The notes beneath the pieces were generated by a model. It was not told the origin of the DNA and did no database searches. It saw nothing but the letters and a program-made list of their open reading frames with translations. Shown piece after piece: positions 25,782 to 34,705 of a stretch of 64,000 bases of DNA; the first letter of the stretch is position 1; the number at the start of each line of letters is the position of its first letter. Source of the stretch: Mesorhizobium sp. STM 4661 (lineage in GTDB: Bacteria; Pseudomonadota; Alphaproteobacteria; Rhizobiales; Rhizobiaceae); the NCBI RefSeq assembly GCF_000359125.1, contig NZ_CAAF010000073.1:1-64000 (forward strand), written 5' to 3'. A program made the translations under genes and the position numbers.

Positions 25782-25866
25782 GTGGAGCCTTCGGGTTCCA
25801 CCTGCGGATCGGGCTGCAACCCGATCGGCCCGCGCCCTCGCCAGAGCGCGGGCCTTCATCTATTTT
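25782..25866 (+). ncRNA. Candidate structured small RNA with intrinsic terminator
   Basis: Three consecutive perfect or near-perfect stem-loops. The first, 25782-25801, is GTGGAGCC-TTCG-GGTTCCAC, a UUCG tetraloop with one wobble. The second, 25807-25826, is GATCGGG/CCCGATC with a 6-base loop. The third, 25827-25854, is GGCCCGCGC/GCGCGGGCC with a 10-base loop, followed by TTCATCTATTTT. The last is a good terminator on the plus strand, and there is no plus-strand gene in front of it. The 5' end is unknown; transcription may begin around 25745-25780. No match to a named family is claimed. Confidence 0.55.
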
Positions 25867-26085
25867 GCCGATGCACGAAGCGGCGACGGCCGCGTATTGA
25901 GCATCTACGGGAGCATCAGTTGCAGACGTAGCTAACGTGGCGCCCGGGCGCCCAGGCAACGGGGCCCGTCATCCCCGCGGCGGCGGAGTTCCGTCATCCT
26001 CAAGGGATGGCGGGCTTCGGCTTGAAGGATCTGGTGTCAGCCGGTGGACGGGTGACCAATTTGCTGTCGTCACCGAAGGACCTGC

Positions 26086-26433
26086 CTAGAAGACATGCCC
26101 CCATTGCAGCAACAGGAATGCGGCCACACCCGCCACTGCGATGGCGTAGACAGCATAAAGAACAAGGATAGACACTTCTAAATCATGGAAAAAGCTCACG
26201 GCGAGCCTGATCTGTTGCGGCTCTACTTTCTCAACGGTATCGGCTTCCTCGACGGGGTCGGCTGCTTCGACGAGGTCGGCGTCCCGTTGCTCAGCCTTGG
26301 CAACGACGAAAGAAATCGTATCGTTCTCGGCTGCTTCTAGTATCCGGTCCTTGACGGCAATCATTGGATCCTCTGCCAGCTGACCTGCCGTCAGCCAGTG
26401 TTCAGCAACAGTCCGGATCTCATGTTTACCCAT
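26086..26433 (-). CDS. Acidic hypothetical protein with C-terminal membrane anchor
   Basis: 115 residues from ATG 26433 (GKHEIRTVAEHWLTAGQLAE); a start at 26448 adds five. The central part is Glu/Asp/Val rich (DADLVEAADPVEEADTVEKV). One strong helix near the C-terminus (VSILVLYAVYAIAVAGVAAF) is followed by only a few residues, the layout of a tail-anchored inner-membrane protein. No ribosome site is obvious. A GGAAC lies at 26465-26461 upstream with TT 18 bases on, a weak stress-promoter match. The function is not recognised. Confidence 0.6.
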   Translation of the reverse strand: MGKHEIRTVAEHWLTAGQLAEDPMIAVKDRILEAAENDTISFVVAKAEQRDADLVEAADPVEEADTVEKVEPQQIRLAVSFFHDLEVSILVLYAVYAIAVAGVAAFLLLQWGHVF

Positions 26434-26566
26434 ATATGGTAATCGCATCGTTAAGATTAGGTTCCACTAAATTACAAATCCGGCTAGTCCGCGTCCTTCG
26501 AACACAGGGCGCTGGCTACACTATCGCGTGTCATGATGCCGCCTTGGTCATCGTTGGCAGGTCGCA

Positions 26567-26836
26567 ATGTTAAAGCCGACTCATATAGCGGACGTGGCGC
26601 CGATGTCGTCGGTGCCGACCGGCTATGACGAAGACTGCATGCTGACCTATGTCCGGCTGCTCGATGCCTCGGCCGACGGAGCAGACTGGCGTGAGGTTGC
26701 CCAGGCCGTTCTGCACATCGACCCGATCCGGGAGCCAGAAAGGGCATTCCGGGCCTGGGCGACGCATCTGGCTCGCGCCCGCTGGATGACGACGAACGGT
26801 ATTCGACATCTTGCTGGTGGTGGTGCGCCGCACTAA
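26567..26836 (+). CDS. DUF2285-type small regulator-like protein
   Basis: 89 residues. DEDCMLTYVRLLDASADGAD, DWREVAQAVLHIDPIREPER and FRAWATHLARARWMTTNGIR are the conserved blocks of DUF2285, a domain found on rhizobial integrative elements and near their excision and replication genes. ATG 26567 has no clear ribosome site; translation may begin at 26639 (MLTYVRLL). No conjugation or integrase gene is in the window, so it is probably a relic of a mobile element. Confidence 0.75.
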   Translation: MLKPTHIADVAPMSSVPTGYDEDCMLTYVRLLDASADGADWREVAQAVLHIDPIREPERAFRAWATHLARARWMTTNGIRHLAGGGAPH

Positions 26837-26999
26837 GCCTGCCGGCTCCGCCATCCGCGGCGACGTTCATCCGTGAAAAAACGCCAGGCGGTGCGTAGGA
26901 GCGGACAAGGCGCTGCGGCCGTCGTCAGCAGTGTCGGTCGCCTTAAAGGTCCAGTCCGACGGTTGGCACCAACCCATGTCGGCGCCGAGCGACGTCAGC

Positions 27000-27024
27000 G
27001 GAACCCTCCAACGTGCAATGCATT
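27000..27024 (+). promoter_or_regulatory. Possible EcfG-type stress promoter of the catalase gene
   Basis: GGAAC at 27000-27004, 16 bases, then CATT at 27021-27024; consensus is GGAAC-N16/17-CGTT. Position is right, 42 bp before the catalase ATG. One core mismatch makes this a moderate match. Confidence 0.35.
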
Positions 27025-27066
27025 GTGGGGATGTGCAGCCCCCGCACGTCTCACAGGAAACATGTC

Positions 27067-29181
27067 ATGGCCAAATCGTCGCGCAACACCAACGGCACAT
27101 CTGCTACCGTTCACGATCAAAAGCTGATGCGTGGCGAAGGCGGCGAACTTCATCAACTGGCCGAAGGCGATATGCCCGTGCTGACCACGGCACAAGGCGG
27201 CCCGGTGTCGGACGACCAGAACTCGCTGAAGATCGGCGCGCGCGGTCCTACCGTTCTCGAAGACTTCCATTTCCGCGAGAAGATTTTCCACTTCGATCAC
27301 GAGCGCATTCCCGAACGCGTCGTCCACGCCCGCGGCTACGGCGCCCACGGCTTTTTCGAGACCTATGACTCTTTGGCCAAGTACACACGCGCCGATATTT
27401 TCCAGCGTGCCGGCGAGAAGACCCCGGCCTTCGTGCGCTTCTCCACTGTCGCCGGCAGCAAAGGTTCGGTCGATCTGGCGCGCGACGTGCGTGGGTTCGC
27501 GGTCAAGCTCTACACGCAAGAAGGCAACTGGGACATTGTCGGCAACAACATCCCGGTGTTCTTCATTCAGGACGCCATCAAGTTTCCGGATCTCGTCCAC
27601 TCCGTAAAGGAAGAGCCTGATCGCGCCTTCCCCCAGGCTCAATCGGCCCACGACAATTTCTGGGATTTCATCTCGCTAACTCCCGAGAGCATGCACATGA
27701 TCATGTGGGTCATGTCGGACCGGGCCATCCCGCGCTCCTTCCGCTTCATGGAAGGCTTTGGTGTCCACACCTTCCGCCTGCTCAACGCCAAGGATGAATC
27801 CACCTTCGTCAAGTTTCATTGGAAGCCCAAGCTTGGGCTGCAGTCGGTGGCCTGGAACGAGGCGGTGAAGATCAACGGCGCCGATCCGGATTTCCATCGC
27901 CGCGACCTGTGGGACTCGATCCAGGCCGGCAATTTTCCGGAATGGGAGCTGCAGCTGCAATTGTTCGATCAGGACTTCGCCGACAGCTTCGATTTCGACG
28001 TGCTCGATGCCACCAAGCTCATTCCCGAGGAGACCCTCGCGCCGATCGCAGTCGGCCGCCTCGTGCTCGACCGCATGCCCGACAACTTCTTTGCCGAGAC
28101 GGAGCAAGTTGCGTTCATGACCCAAAACGTCCCGCCCGGCATCGACTTTTCCAACGACCCGCTTCTGCAGGGGCGGAATTTTTCCTATCTGGACACCCAG
28201 TTGAAGCGGCTCGGTGGGCCGAACTTCACGCACATCCCGATCAACGCGCCAAAGTGCCCGTTCCATCATTTCCAGCAGGACGGCCACATGGCCATGCGCA
28301 ATCCGGTCGGCCGCGTGAACTATCAGCCGAACTCCTTCGGCGAAGGACCGAGAGAGTCACCGCAGCGCGGCTTCCGCTCGTTTGCCGAAGCCGAAGAGGG
28401 CCCAAAGCAGCGCATCCGCGCCGAGAGTTTCGCCGATCACTATAGCCAGGCACGGCAGTTCTACATTAGCCAGACACCAACGGAGCAAGGGCACATCGCT
28501 GCTGCGTTGACGTTCGAACTCAGCAAGGTCCAGACACCGGTCATTCGCGAGCGGATGGTCGCCCACCTTCTCAACATCGATGATGGTCTTGCCAGGAAGG
28601 TCGGTACCGATCTCGGATTGAAAGCCATGCCGAAACCCGCCGATGCGGCCGTAGCCACCCGCCAGGATCTTGATGCCGCGCCGTCGCTCAGCATATTAGC
28701 AAATGGCCCGGAACGGTTCGAGGGCCGCAAGCTCGGCATTCTCGTCACCGACGGCACCGACGCCGCATTGCTCAAGGCACTGACTTCGGCATTGGCCAAG
28801 GCTGGCGCCAGCTTCGAGATCATCGCTCCGAAGGTCGGTGGTGCCAAGGCAAGCGACGGCAGCCTGATCGAGGCACAGCAGATGATCGGCGGCGGTCCTT
28901 CCGTCCTCTACGATGCGGTCGCGTTGCTTTCCGCTAAAGGCGCCATGGCAGACCTGATCAAGGAAGCCACAGCACGCGATTTCGTCGCCGACGCTTTTGC
29001 GCATTGCAAGTTCATCGGTTACGTCGACGCCGCAACGCCGTTGTTCGAAAAGGCAGGTATCGCCGACAGTCTCGACGAAGGCGTCATTGCACTGTCCGGT
29101 CCGAAAGACGTCGCCGGCTTCATAACCGCGCTTGGCGCATTGCGTCTGTGGAACCGGGAGCCGAAGGTGAAGATGTCCTAG
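27067..29181 (+). CDS. katE: Large-subunit catalase (HPII/KatE type)
   Basis: Breaks down hydrogen peroxide. 704 residues, the clade II large form, well above the about 480 of small catalases. Haem-pocket motifs are intact: VVHARGYGAHGFFETYDS (catalytic His), GNNIPVFFIQDAIKFPDLVH (Asn) and GRNFSYLDTQLKRLGGPNF (proximal Tyr). The last about 150 residues (KLGILVTDGTDAALLKALTS onward) are the flavodoxin/DJ-1-like domain of this class. ATG 27067 is preceded by ACAGGAAA. Monocistronic; possible stress promoter at 27000. Confidence 0.95.
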   Translation: MAKSSRNTNGTSATVHDQKLMRGEGGELHQLAEGDMPVLTTAQGGPVSDDQNSLKIGARGPTVLEDFHFREKIFHFDHERIPERVVHARGYGAHGFFETYDSLAKYTRADIFQRAGEKTPAFVRFSTVAGSKGSVDLARDVRGFAVKLYTQEGNWDIVGNNIPVFFIQDAIKFPDLVHSVKEEPDRAFPQAQSAHDNFWDFISLTPESMHMIMWVMSDRAIPRSFRFMEGFGVHTFRLLNAKDESTFVKFHWKPKLGLQSVAWNEAVKINGADPDFHRRDLWDSIQAGNFPEWELQLQLFDQDFADSFDFDVLDATKLIPEETLAPIAVGRLVLDRMPDNFFAETEQVAFMTQNVPPGIDFSNDPLLQGRNFSYLDTQLKRLGGPNFTHIPINAPKCPFHHFQQDGHMAMRNPVGRVNYQPNSFGEGPRESPQRGFRSFAEAEEGPKQRIRAESFADHYSQARQFYISQTPTEQGHIAAALTFELSKVQTPVIRERMVAHLLNIDDGLARKVGTDLGLKAMPKPADAAVATRQDLDAAPSLSILANGPERFEGRKLGILVTDGTDAALLKALTSALAKAGASFEIIAPKVGGAKASDGSLIEAQQMIGGGPSVLYDAVALLSAKGAMADLIKEATARDFVADAFAHCKFIGYVDAATPLFEKAGIADSLDEGVIALSGPKDVAGFITALGALRLWNREPKVKMS

Positions 29182-29202
29182 CCAATCGGGAGGCCCGCAC
29201 AA

Positions 29203-30099
29203 TCAGCGCGCCTCGCGCTCCCGCTCCGGCGTAGCGACCAGCAAGGCCGCGGCACCGTTGGCGGCGGCAATCGCCGCCTCGATCGGCTGACCACGGGCAA
29301 GCCCAGCCGCGAACGCACCGACGAATTCGTCGCCGGCGCCATGGGTGCTGACGATCTTTACCGGGATGGCGGCCAGCGCGAACGCCTGGCCGTCGCGGTC
29401 GCGATAGGCAACCCCCTCCCCGCCGGCCGTGACGATCGCCGCCGGATGGAAATCGACCAGCGCTCGCGCCGCCTCGGATGCACCGCCGAGCGTGTCGACG
29501 ACCGGCACGCCGGCCAGGAATTCCGCCTCGATGGCGTTGACGATGACGATGTCGACCAGCGCGATCAGTTCGTCGGACAGTCTTCTGGCGGGTGCGGCGT
29601 TGAGCACGACGCGGCCGCCATGCTGCTTCACCGCGCGCGCTGCGGCTATGTTGGCCGCCTCCGGCACTTCGTTCTGCAGCAACAGCACGGACGTCCGCGC
29701 AACCAGATCGGCCGCCGCAATGACGTCCGTCTCGCCCAGAGCAAGATTGCTGCCCGAGACGATCACCGCGCCATAATCGCCGCAGGCGTCGAAGATAGCC
29801 ACGCTTATGCCCGAGCCAACGCCGGCCACGACGCGCACGAAGCGGCGGTCGACACCGGCTCCATCGAGATTGGCGAGCAGAGCTTTGCCGAAATCGTCGT
29901 CGCCAACCGCCCCGACCATCGCCGCGCGCACCCCGGCGCGGGCTACGGACACCGCCTGGTTGCCGCCCTTGCCGCCGCATTTGGGATGCCAGGCGTGGCC
30001 GGTCACCGTCTCGCCCTTGCGCGGCCGGTCCGGCGCGTCGACCATGATGTCGCAATGCAGGCTGCCGAACACGGTGACGAGCGGAACCGGTGGCGTCAT
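29203..30099 (-). CDS. PfkB family carbohydrate kinase (ribokinase-like)
   Basis: Phosphorylates the sugar or sugar derivative handled by this operon. 298 residues from ATG 30099 (TPPVPLVTVFGSLHCDIMVD). Signature 1 is WHPKCGGKGGNQAVSVARAG, and the late motif VSTHGAGDEFVGAFAAGLAR holds the catalytic Asp; Glu follows where ribokinase has Thr. The start codon forms an ATGA with the last of three minicistrons, and an in-frame TTG at 30108 is possible. Last gene of the operon, downstream of the RpiR gene. Confidence 0.9.
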   Translation of the reverse strand: MTPPVPLVTVFGSLHCDIMVDAPDRPRKGETVTGHAWHPKCGGKGGNQAVSVARAGVRAAMVGAVGDDDFGKALLANLDGAGVDRRFVRVVAGVGSGISVAIFDACGDYGAVIVSGSNLALGETDVIAAADLVARTSVLLLQNEVPEAANIAAARAVKQHGGRVVLNAAPARRLSDELIALVDIVIVNAIEAEFLAGVPVVDTLGGASEAARALVDFHPAAIVTAGGEGVAYRDRDGQAFALAAIPVKIVSTHGAGDEFVGAFAAGLARGQPIEAAIAAANGAAALLVATPEREREAR

Positions 30100-30150
30100 G
30101 TGCCCCAAACTTTCATGTGCCCCAAACTTTCATGAGCCCCAAACTTTCAT
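30096..30150 (-). promoter_or_regulatory. Three tandem ATGA-coupled minicistrons (17-bp repeats) before the kinase
   Basis: Three copies of a 17-bp unit (ATGAAAGTTTGGGGC plus TC or AC) lie between the RpiR stop and the kinase start. Each unit is an open frame of six codons: MKVWGS (30150-30130), MKVWGT (30133-30113) and MKVWGT (30116-30096). The first ATG overlaps the RpiR stop. Each TGA overlaps the next ATG as ATGA, and the last overlaps the kinase ATG at 30099-30097. Ribosomes leaving RpiR would have to reinitiate four times in series to reach the kinase. GGGG two bases before each ATG is the only ribosome-site-like element. Confidence 0.8.
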
Positions 30151-31022
30151 GAGCCCTTGTCTTTCCGCTTCGACGTCACCGCCGCCATGGTGCGGCCGAG
30201 ATTGCGCTCCGCCGCCTGGTAGTCGCGCTGCGCGACCGCGACGAACAGCGCGTCGAGTATGTTGAGCTGCGCAATGCGCGCCGCCGCGTTCTCGCCCATC
30301 AGCGGCGAACCCTGCGCGGTCGAGCAGAGCACGATGTCGGCGACGGCGGCCAGCGGCGAGTTGTCGTAGTTGGTGATGGCCAGCGTGCGGGCGCCGCTCT
30401 TGCGGGCAAGCTGGATGGCGTCGATGACGGCACTGGTGTTGCCGGAATGCGAGAAACCGACCGCGATGTCGTCGGCGCCCAGCAGCGAAGCCGACATCAG
30501 CATCATGTGCGAATCGTCGTAGACTGATGTGCGGATGCCAATGCGCAGGAATTTATGCGAGACGTCGCGCGCGATCTGGGCGGAGCCGCCAACGCCGTAG
30601 AAGTCCCTGTTCCTCGCGCGGTAAAGGAGATCGGCGGCGCGGTCGAAATCGTCCATGTCGAGGATGGCGAGCGTTTCCTCCAGCGCCTGGATGGAGGTGC
30701 GGAACACCTTCTGCACGATCTCGGCCGAACTGTCGTCGGCAGATAGTTCCTGATGCATCTCGGCGGTCGGCAGGCGGCTGTATTCATAGACGGCGGTGCG
30801 AAAATCGCGGTAGCCGGAGAAGCCGAGCTTCTTGGCGATCTTCACCACCATCGCCTCCGACACGCCCGCCTCCTCGGCGATCTGCTTGAGCGGGATGGTC
30901 TCGTCGAAACCGCGCCGTCCGAAGACGGTTTCCACCACCTTCGCCTCCAGCGGCGTCAGATGCGGCATCATCATGCGGATGCGCGGTCCTACGGCTTTCA
31001 GATCCAGATTGCTCAAGGTCAT
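30147..31022 (-). CDS. RpiR family transcriptional regulator (HTH plus SIS domain)
   Basis: 291 residues. N-terminal HTH_6 domain: TPLEAKVVETVFGRRGFDET, then LKQIAEEAGVSEAMVVKIAK. The C-terminal SIS sugar-phosphate-binding domain has YGVGGSAQIARDVSHKFLRI and GADDIAVGFSHSGNTSAVID (the Ser-rich loop). Probably senses the phosphorylated sugar made by the neighbouring kinase and controls the operon. Its start overlaps the permease stop (ATGA) and its stop overlaps the first minicistron. Confidence 0.93.
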   Translation of the reverse strand: MTLSNLDLKAVGPRIRMMMPHLTPLEAKVVETVFGRRGFDETIPLKQIAEEAGVSEAMVVKIAKKLGFSGYRDFRTAVYEYSRLPTAEMHQELSADDSSAEIVQKVFRTSIQALEETLAILDMDDFDRAADLLYRARNRDFYGVGGSAQIARDVSHKFLRIGIRTSVYDDSHMMLMSASLLGADDIAVGFSHSGNTSAVIDAIQLARKSGARTLAITNYDNSPLAAVADIVLCSTAQGSPLMGENAAARIAQLNILDALFVAVAQRDYQAAERNLGRTMAAVTSKRKDKGS

Positions 31023-31996
31023 CCACGTCCCCTCGTCACGCGATCGATAAGCATCGCGGCGAGGATTATAAGTCCAGTTGCAAGCAGCTGATAGAAGGAC
31101 TGCACGTTCATCAGCGTCAGGCCGTTGCGCATGGTGCCGAGGATGACGGCGCCCAGAATGGTGCCGACCACACTGCCCTTGCCGCCCATCAGCGAGGCGC
31201 CGCCTATTGCCGCCGCGGCGATGGCGTCGAGTTCCCAGAGATTGCCGAGGATGGGTTCGGCCGCACCCAGCCGGCCGATGAGGATCTGCGCGGCCAGTGC
31301 GGCCAGAAGCCCCGAGATCATGTAGGCGGCGATCTTGGTGCGCGCGATCGGCACGCCGGCGATGTAGGCGGCCTCCTCATTGCCGCCGACGGCCAGCAGA
31401 TATTCGCCGAACGGCGTCTTCTTGAGCACGACCCAGGCGACCAGCGCCACGGCGGCCACGATGATGACCGACATTGGCAGCCCGAACAGCGAGCCGTTGA
31501 AGATGGCGCGGAAGCCTGGGGGCAGGCCGAGCACCGGATTGCCGCCGGTGTAGATCAGCGCCAGCGCCCGGTAGGTGCTGAGCGTACCCAGCGTGACGAT
31601 GAAGGGCTGCAGGCCGACATGGGCGACCAGGATGCCGTTGAGCAGCCCGCAGGCAAGGCCGATGGCGAGACCGGCGGCGATCGCCAGCACAAACGGAACG
31701 CCGGCGACCAGCATCGAGGCCGAGATGACGGCCGAGAGCGCTGCCGTCGGCCCGACGGACAGATCGATGCCGCCGGAGATAATGACCAACGTCATGCCCA
31801 GCGCCAGGCAGGCATTGATGCTCGACTGCTGCAGGATGTTGATCAAATTGCGCTCGGCGAAGAAGCCCGGCACCAGCGCGCCGAAGACGGCGAGGATCAC
31901 CACCAGGCCGATCAACGTGCCGGCGTCGCGCATGGAAAACCGGTGCAGGAAATCCGCCCGGGGTCGTGCTGCTGTGTCTTGTCCGATGTCCGTCAT
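31019..31996 (-). CDS. Ribose/allose-type ABC transporter permease
   Basis: 325 residues, about nine membrane helices. Family marks: NLINILQQSSINACLALGMT, VIISGGIDLSVGPTAALSAV, PFIVTLGTLSTYRALALIY and the ATPase contact LAVGGNEEAAYIAGVPIART. The start ATG directly follows the ATPase gene's TAG. ATGA overlap downstream with rpiR. Confidence 0.93.
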   Translation of the reverse strand: MTDIGQDTAARPRADFLHRFSMRDAGTLIGLVVILAVFGALVPGFFAERNLINILQQSSINACLALGMTLVIISGGIDLSVGPTAALSAVISASMLVAGVPFVLAIAAGLAIGLACGLLNGILVAHVGLQPFIVTLGTLSTYRALALIYTGGNPVLGLPPGFRAIFNGSLFGLPMSVIIVAAVALVAWVVLKKTPFGEYLLAVGGNEEAAYIAGVPIARTKIAAYMISGLLAALAAQILIGRLGAAEPILGNLWELDAIAAAAIGGASLMGGKGSVVGTILGAVILGTMRNGLTLMNVQSFYQLLATGLIILAAMLIDRVTRGRG

Positions 31997-33541
31997 CTAC
32001 TGCCTTGCCTGCGGTCCGGCCGACCTGCCCGCATGGGTCTGGCCGGCCTGCATCTTCGTTTGCGGTATGGCGTGCGCTGCGATCGCCTGTTCGCTGAGGC
32101 TTGCCCGGTCGAGTTCGGCGGCGACCGCGCCGTCGCGCATGACCAGCACGCGGTCGGCAAGCCGGATCACCTCGGGAAGCTCTGAGGAGACGACGACGAC
32201 CGAGTGGCCCTCGGCGGCGAGCTCCTCGATCAGGTGGTAGATCTCCGCCTTGGCGCCGACATCGATGCCGCGCGTCGGCTCATCGAACAAAAGGATGCGC
32301 GTTCCCGCCGCCAGCCAGCGGCCGATGATCGCCTTCTGCTGATTGCCGCCGCTAAACAGGCGGATCGGCCGGTCGAGCAGGAATGGCCTGAGATTGACCC
32401 GCTTCATCTTCTCGCTCGCCACCTGCTTCAGCTTGGTGTGATCGATGACGCCGCGCGGCGCGAAAACGCTCATCGAGGCCAGCGCCATGTTGCTGGAGAT
32501 CGACCGCAGCGGAACGATGCCTTCGCGCTTGCGCTCTTCCGGAACCAGCCCGATGCCGGCGGCGATGGCCTCGCGCGGACTGGAAAGTTTTACGCTCTTG
32601 CCGTCGATCTCGATCGTGCCGGCCGATGCCCGGTCGGCTCCGGCCAGAAGCCGCAACAGTTCGGTGCGGCCCGAGCCGACAAGGCCGGCGATGCCCAGCA
32701 CCTCGCCGCGATGCAGGCCGAACGAAACGTCACGGACCTTCGCCGCCGAGGCGAGGCCGCGCACGCTGAGCCTGACATCCCCGGAAGCGTGCGAGCGGTG
32801 CTGTTCCTGGGCAAGCTCGCGGCCGACCATCATTGCAACGACGGCCTTCTCCGACACTTTTGCCAGATCGACGGAATCGACGACGACGCCGTCGCGCATG
32901 ATGGTGGCGCGCTGGCAGATGCCGAACACCTCGTCCAGCTTGTGCGAGACATAGACGACCGCTACGCCGTCGCGGGCAAGCCCGGCAATGACTTGCGCCA
33001 GCCGCTCGAACTCGCTCGGCGTCAGGCTCGATGTCGGCTCGTCCATCGCCACGATCCGGGCACGGTCGAGCAGCGCGCGGGCGATCTCGACGATCTGGCG
33101 CTGCGCGACCTTCAGGCTGCCGAGCGGAGCCGCCGGGTCGATGGACGGATCGATGGCGGCAAGGGCGGAGGCGGCGCGGCGCTCCTGCTCGCGCCGTGCG
33201 ACAAAGACACCGCCGCGTGTCAGAGGATGGCCAAGGAACATGTTCTGGGCAACGCTGAGCCGCGGCACCTGCTGCAATTCCTGATGAATCATGGCCACGC
33301 CTGCCGCGCGCGCCGCGACCGGGTTGTTCAGCGTCACCGGTCTGCCGTCGATGAGCACGCTTCCAGCCGTCGGCCGGTAGACCCCCGACAGGATGCGCAG
33401 CAGTGTCGATTTGCCGGCGCCGTTCTCGCCGAGCAGACCATGGATCTCGCCGGCGCCGACCGAAAAGGACACATCGTTAAGTGCCCGCACGGCCGGAAAC
33501 ACCTTGGAAATGCTCTCGAATTGCAGCCGGGGAACAGGCAT
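31997..33541 (-). CDS. Ribose/allose-type ABC transporter ATP-binding protein
   Basis: 514 residues with two ATPase domains. Start ATG 33541 (PVPRLQFESISKVFPAVRAL) follows TGGAGAA; the longer frame to 33595 lacks such a site. Domain 1: GLLGENGAGKSTLLRILSG, signature SLKVAQRQIVEIARALLD, IVAMDEPTSSLTPSE. Domain 2: GLVGSGRTELLRLLAG, RLFSGGNQQKAIIGRWLAAG, ILLFDEPTRGIDVGAK. The tail is Gln/Ala rich (KMQAGQTHAGRSAGPQARQ). Confidence 0.93.
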   Translation of the reverse strand: MPVPRLQFESISKVFPAVRALNDVSFSVGAGEIHGLLGENGAGKSTLLRILSGVYRPTAGSVLIDGRPVTLNNPVAARAAGVAMIHQELQQVPRLSVAQNMFLGHPLTRGGVFVARREQERRAASALAAIDPSIDPAAPLGSLKVAQRQIVEIARALLDRARIVAMDEPTSSLTPSEFERLAQVIAGLARDGVAVVYVSHKLDEVFGICQRATIMRDGVVVDSVDLAKVSEKAVVAMMVGRELAQEQHRSHASGDVRLSVRGLASAAKVRDVSFGLHRGEVLGIAGLVGSGRTELLRLLAGADRASAGTIEIDGKSVKLSSPREAIAAGIGLVPEERKREGIVPLRSISSNMALASMSVFAPRGVIDHTKLKQVASEKMKRVNLRPFLLDRPIRLFSGGNQQKAIIGRWLAAGTRILLFDEPTRGIDVGAKAEIYHLIEELAAEGHSVVVVSSELPEVIRLADRVLVMRDGAVAAELDRASLSEQAIAAHAIPQTKMQAGQTHAGRSAGPQARQ

Positions 33542-33601
33542 TGGTTTTATTCTCCAGGCAAAGGATGCCAGCCCAGGGGGACCGGCACCCGCCACCCGCC
33601 C

Positions 33602-34660
33602 TTAATTGCCCGCCGCCGCGTCCTCGAGCAGCGCCTTGCGCACGGCATCGCCGGCGCCGGAATAACGGTCGGCATTGTCCTTGGTGATCAGCGCCTGCGG
33701 CGTGGCGACGACGCGCGGCAGCTTCTGCCCGGCGACCAGCCGCAGCGCCGATTCCAGCGCCACCTCGCCGGTCAGCACCGGGAAGGAGTCGACGGTGCCG
33801 GTCAGCTCGCCGGCGCGGATCGAGGCATAGGCGTCGGAGATGCCGTCGGTGCCGAAGACGGCGACCTTGTCCCGCAGCCCGGCGGCCTTGACCGCCTCGA
33901 AGATGCCCAGCGCCATGCCGTCATTGTTGGCATAGAAGCCGATCAGGTCGGGGTGCTGCTGCAGGATGTTGGTGGCCGCGTCATAGGAGGTCTGGCGGTC
34001 CCAGTTGCCGGGAACGCTGGCGACGACCTCGAACTTGCCTCCCTCGCTGATCGTGGTCTTGAAGCCGTCGGTGCGCTGGACGGCGGCATAAACGCCGGCC
34101 TGGCCCTCGACGATGGCGACCTTGCCGCCATCCGGCCGGTTCTTGATGAACCATTTGGCGACGCGCACGCCATTGTCGCGCTGGACATTGCCGACATAGT
34201 GCTCGGCCTGCGGGATGACCGCGTCATTGACGTTGACCACAGGCACGTTGGCGGCCTTGGCCTGTTCCATGATCGGCTGCAAATTGGAGTCGGTCTGCGG
34301 CGAGACGAGCAGAACGTTGTAGCCTTGCGTGACCAGGCCCTCGGCGATGGTGAGCTGGCCGAGCTGGTCGCCCTCGCTCTGCGCCGCCTGGTAGACGACG
34401 GGAACGCCGACACGGTCGCCGAAGGACTTGTAGCCCTCACCCAGCGAGCGCCAGTATTCGTTGGTCAGCGTCTTGGAGACGGCGCCCGCCTTGGTGCCGT
34501 CGGGCAGCTTGGGGAACGCCCCGAACTTGGCCTCGAGCTGCGACCAGTCGATGCGATCCTTCTCGGTATCGGAGTTGAGCGGCGCGAGGTCGGCCGAGAA
34601 GGCCGAGCCGATGGACAGGGCCATCAGCGCGGCGGTGGCGGTGGCAAGCAGAAACTTCAT
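33602..34660 (-). CDS. Ribose/allose-type ABC transporter, periplasmic binding protein
   Basis: 352 residues. Sec signal KFLLATATAALMALSIGSAF with cleavage near SAFSA-DLA. The mature protein has an unusual N-terminal extension of about 45 residues (DTEKDRIDWSQLEAKFGAFP) before the first domain. Domain marks are NVLLVSPQTDSNLQPIMEQA and DLIGFYANNDGMALGIFEAV. The extension and spacing recall TMAO-torT-like and inositol-type binding proteins; the ligand is not fixed. Sixty bases separate it from the ATPase gene. Confidence 0.92.
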   Translation of the reverse strand: MKFLLATATAALMALSIGSAFSADLAPLNSDTEKDRIDWSQLEAKFGAFPKLPDGTKAGAVSKTLTNEYWRSLGEGYKSFGDRVGVPVVYQAAQSEGDQLGQLTIAEGLVTQGYNVLLVSPQTDSNLQPIMEQAKAANVPVVNVNDAVIPQAEHYVGNVQRDNGVRVAKWFIKNRPDGGKVAIVEGQAGVYAAVQRTDGFKTTISEGGKFEVVASVPGNWDRQTSYDAATNILQQHPDLIGFYANNDGMALGIFEAVKAAGLRDKVAVFGTDGISDAYASIRAGELTGTVDSFPVLTGEVALESALRLVAGQKLPRVVATPQALITKDNADRYSGAGDAVRKALLEDAAAGN

Positions 34661-34705
34661 GGTCTTTCCTCCCTTGTTGAAAAACGGTCCATGCCGAAGG
34701 ACGCT

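Noticed and set aside
26441..26465. GGAAC-N16-GATT upstream of the 26086-26433 gene
   Set aside because: Only the last two bases of the -10 fit, and such partial matches are expected many times in the window; kept as a remark only.
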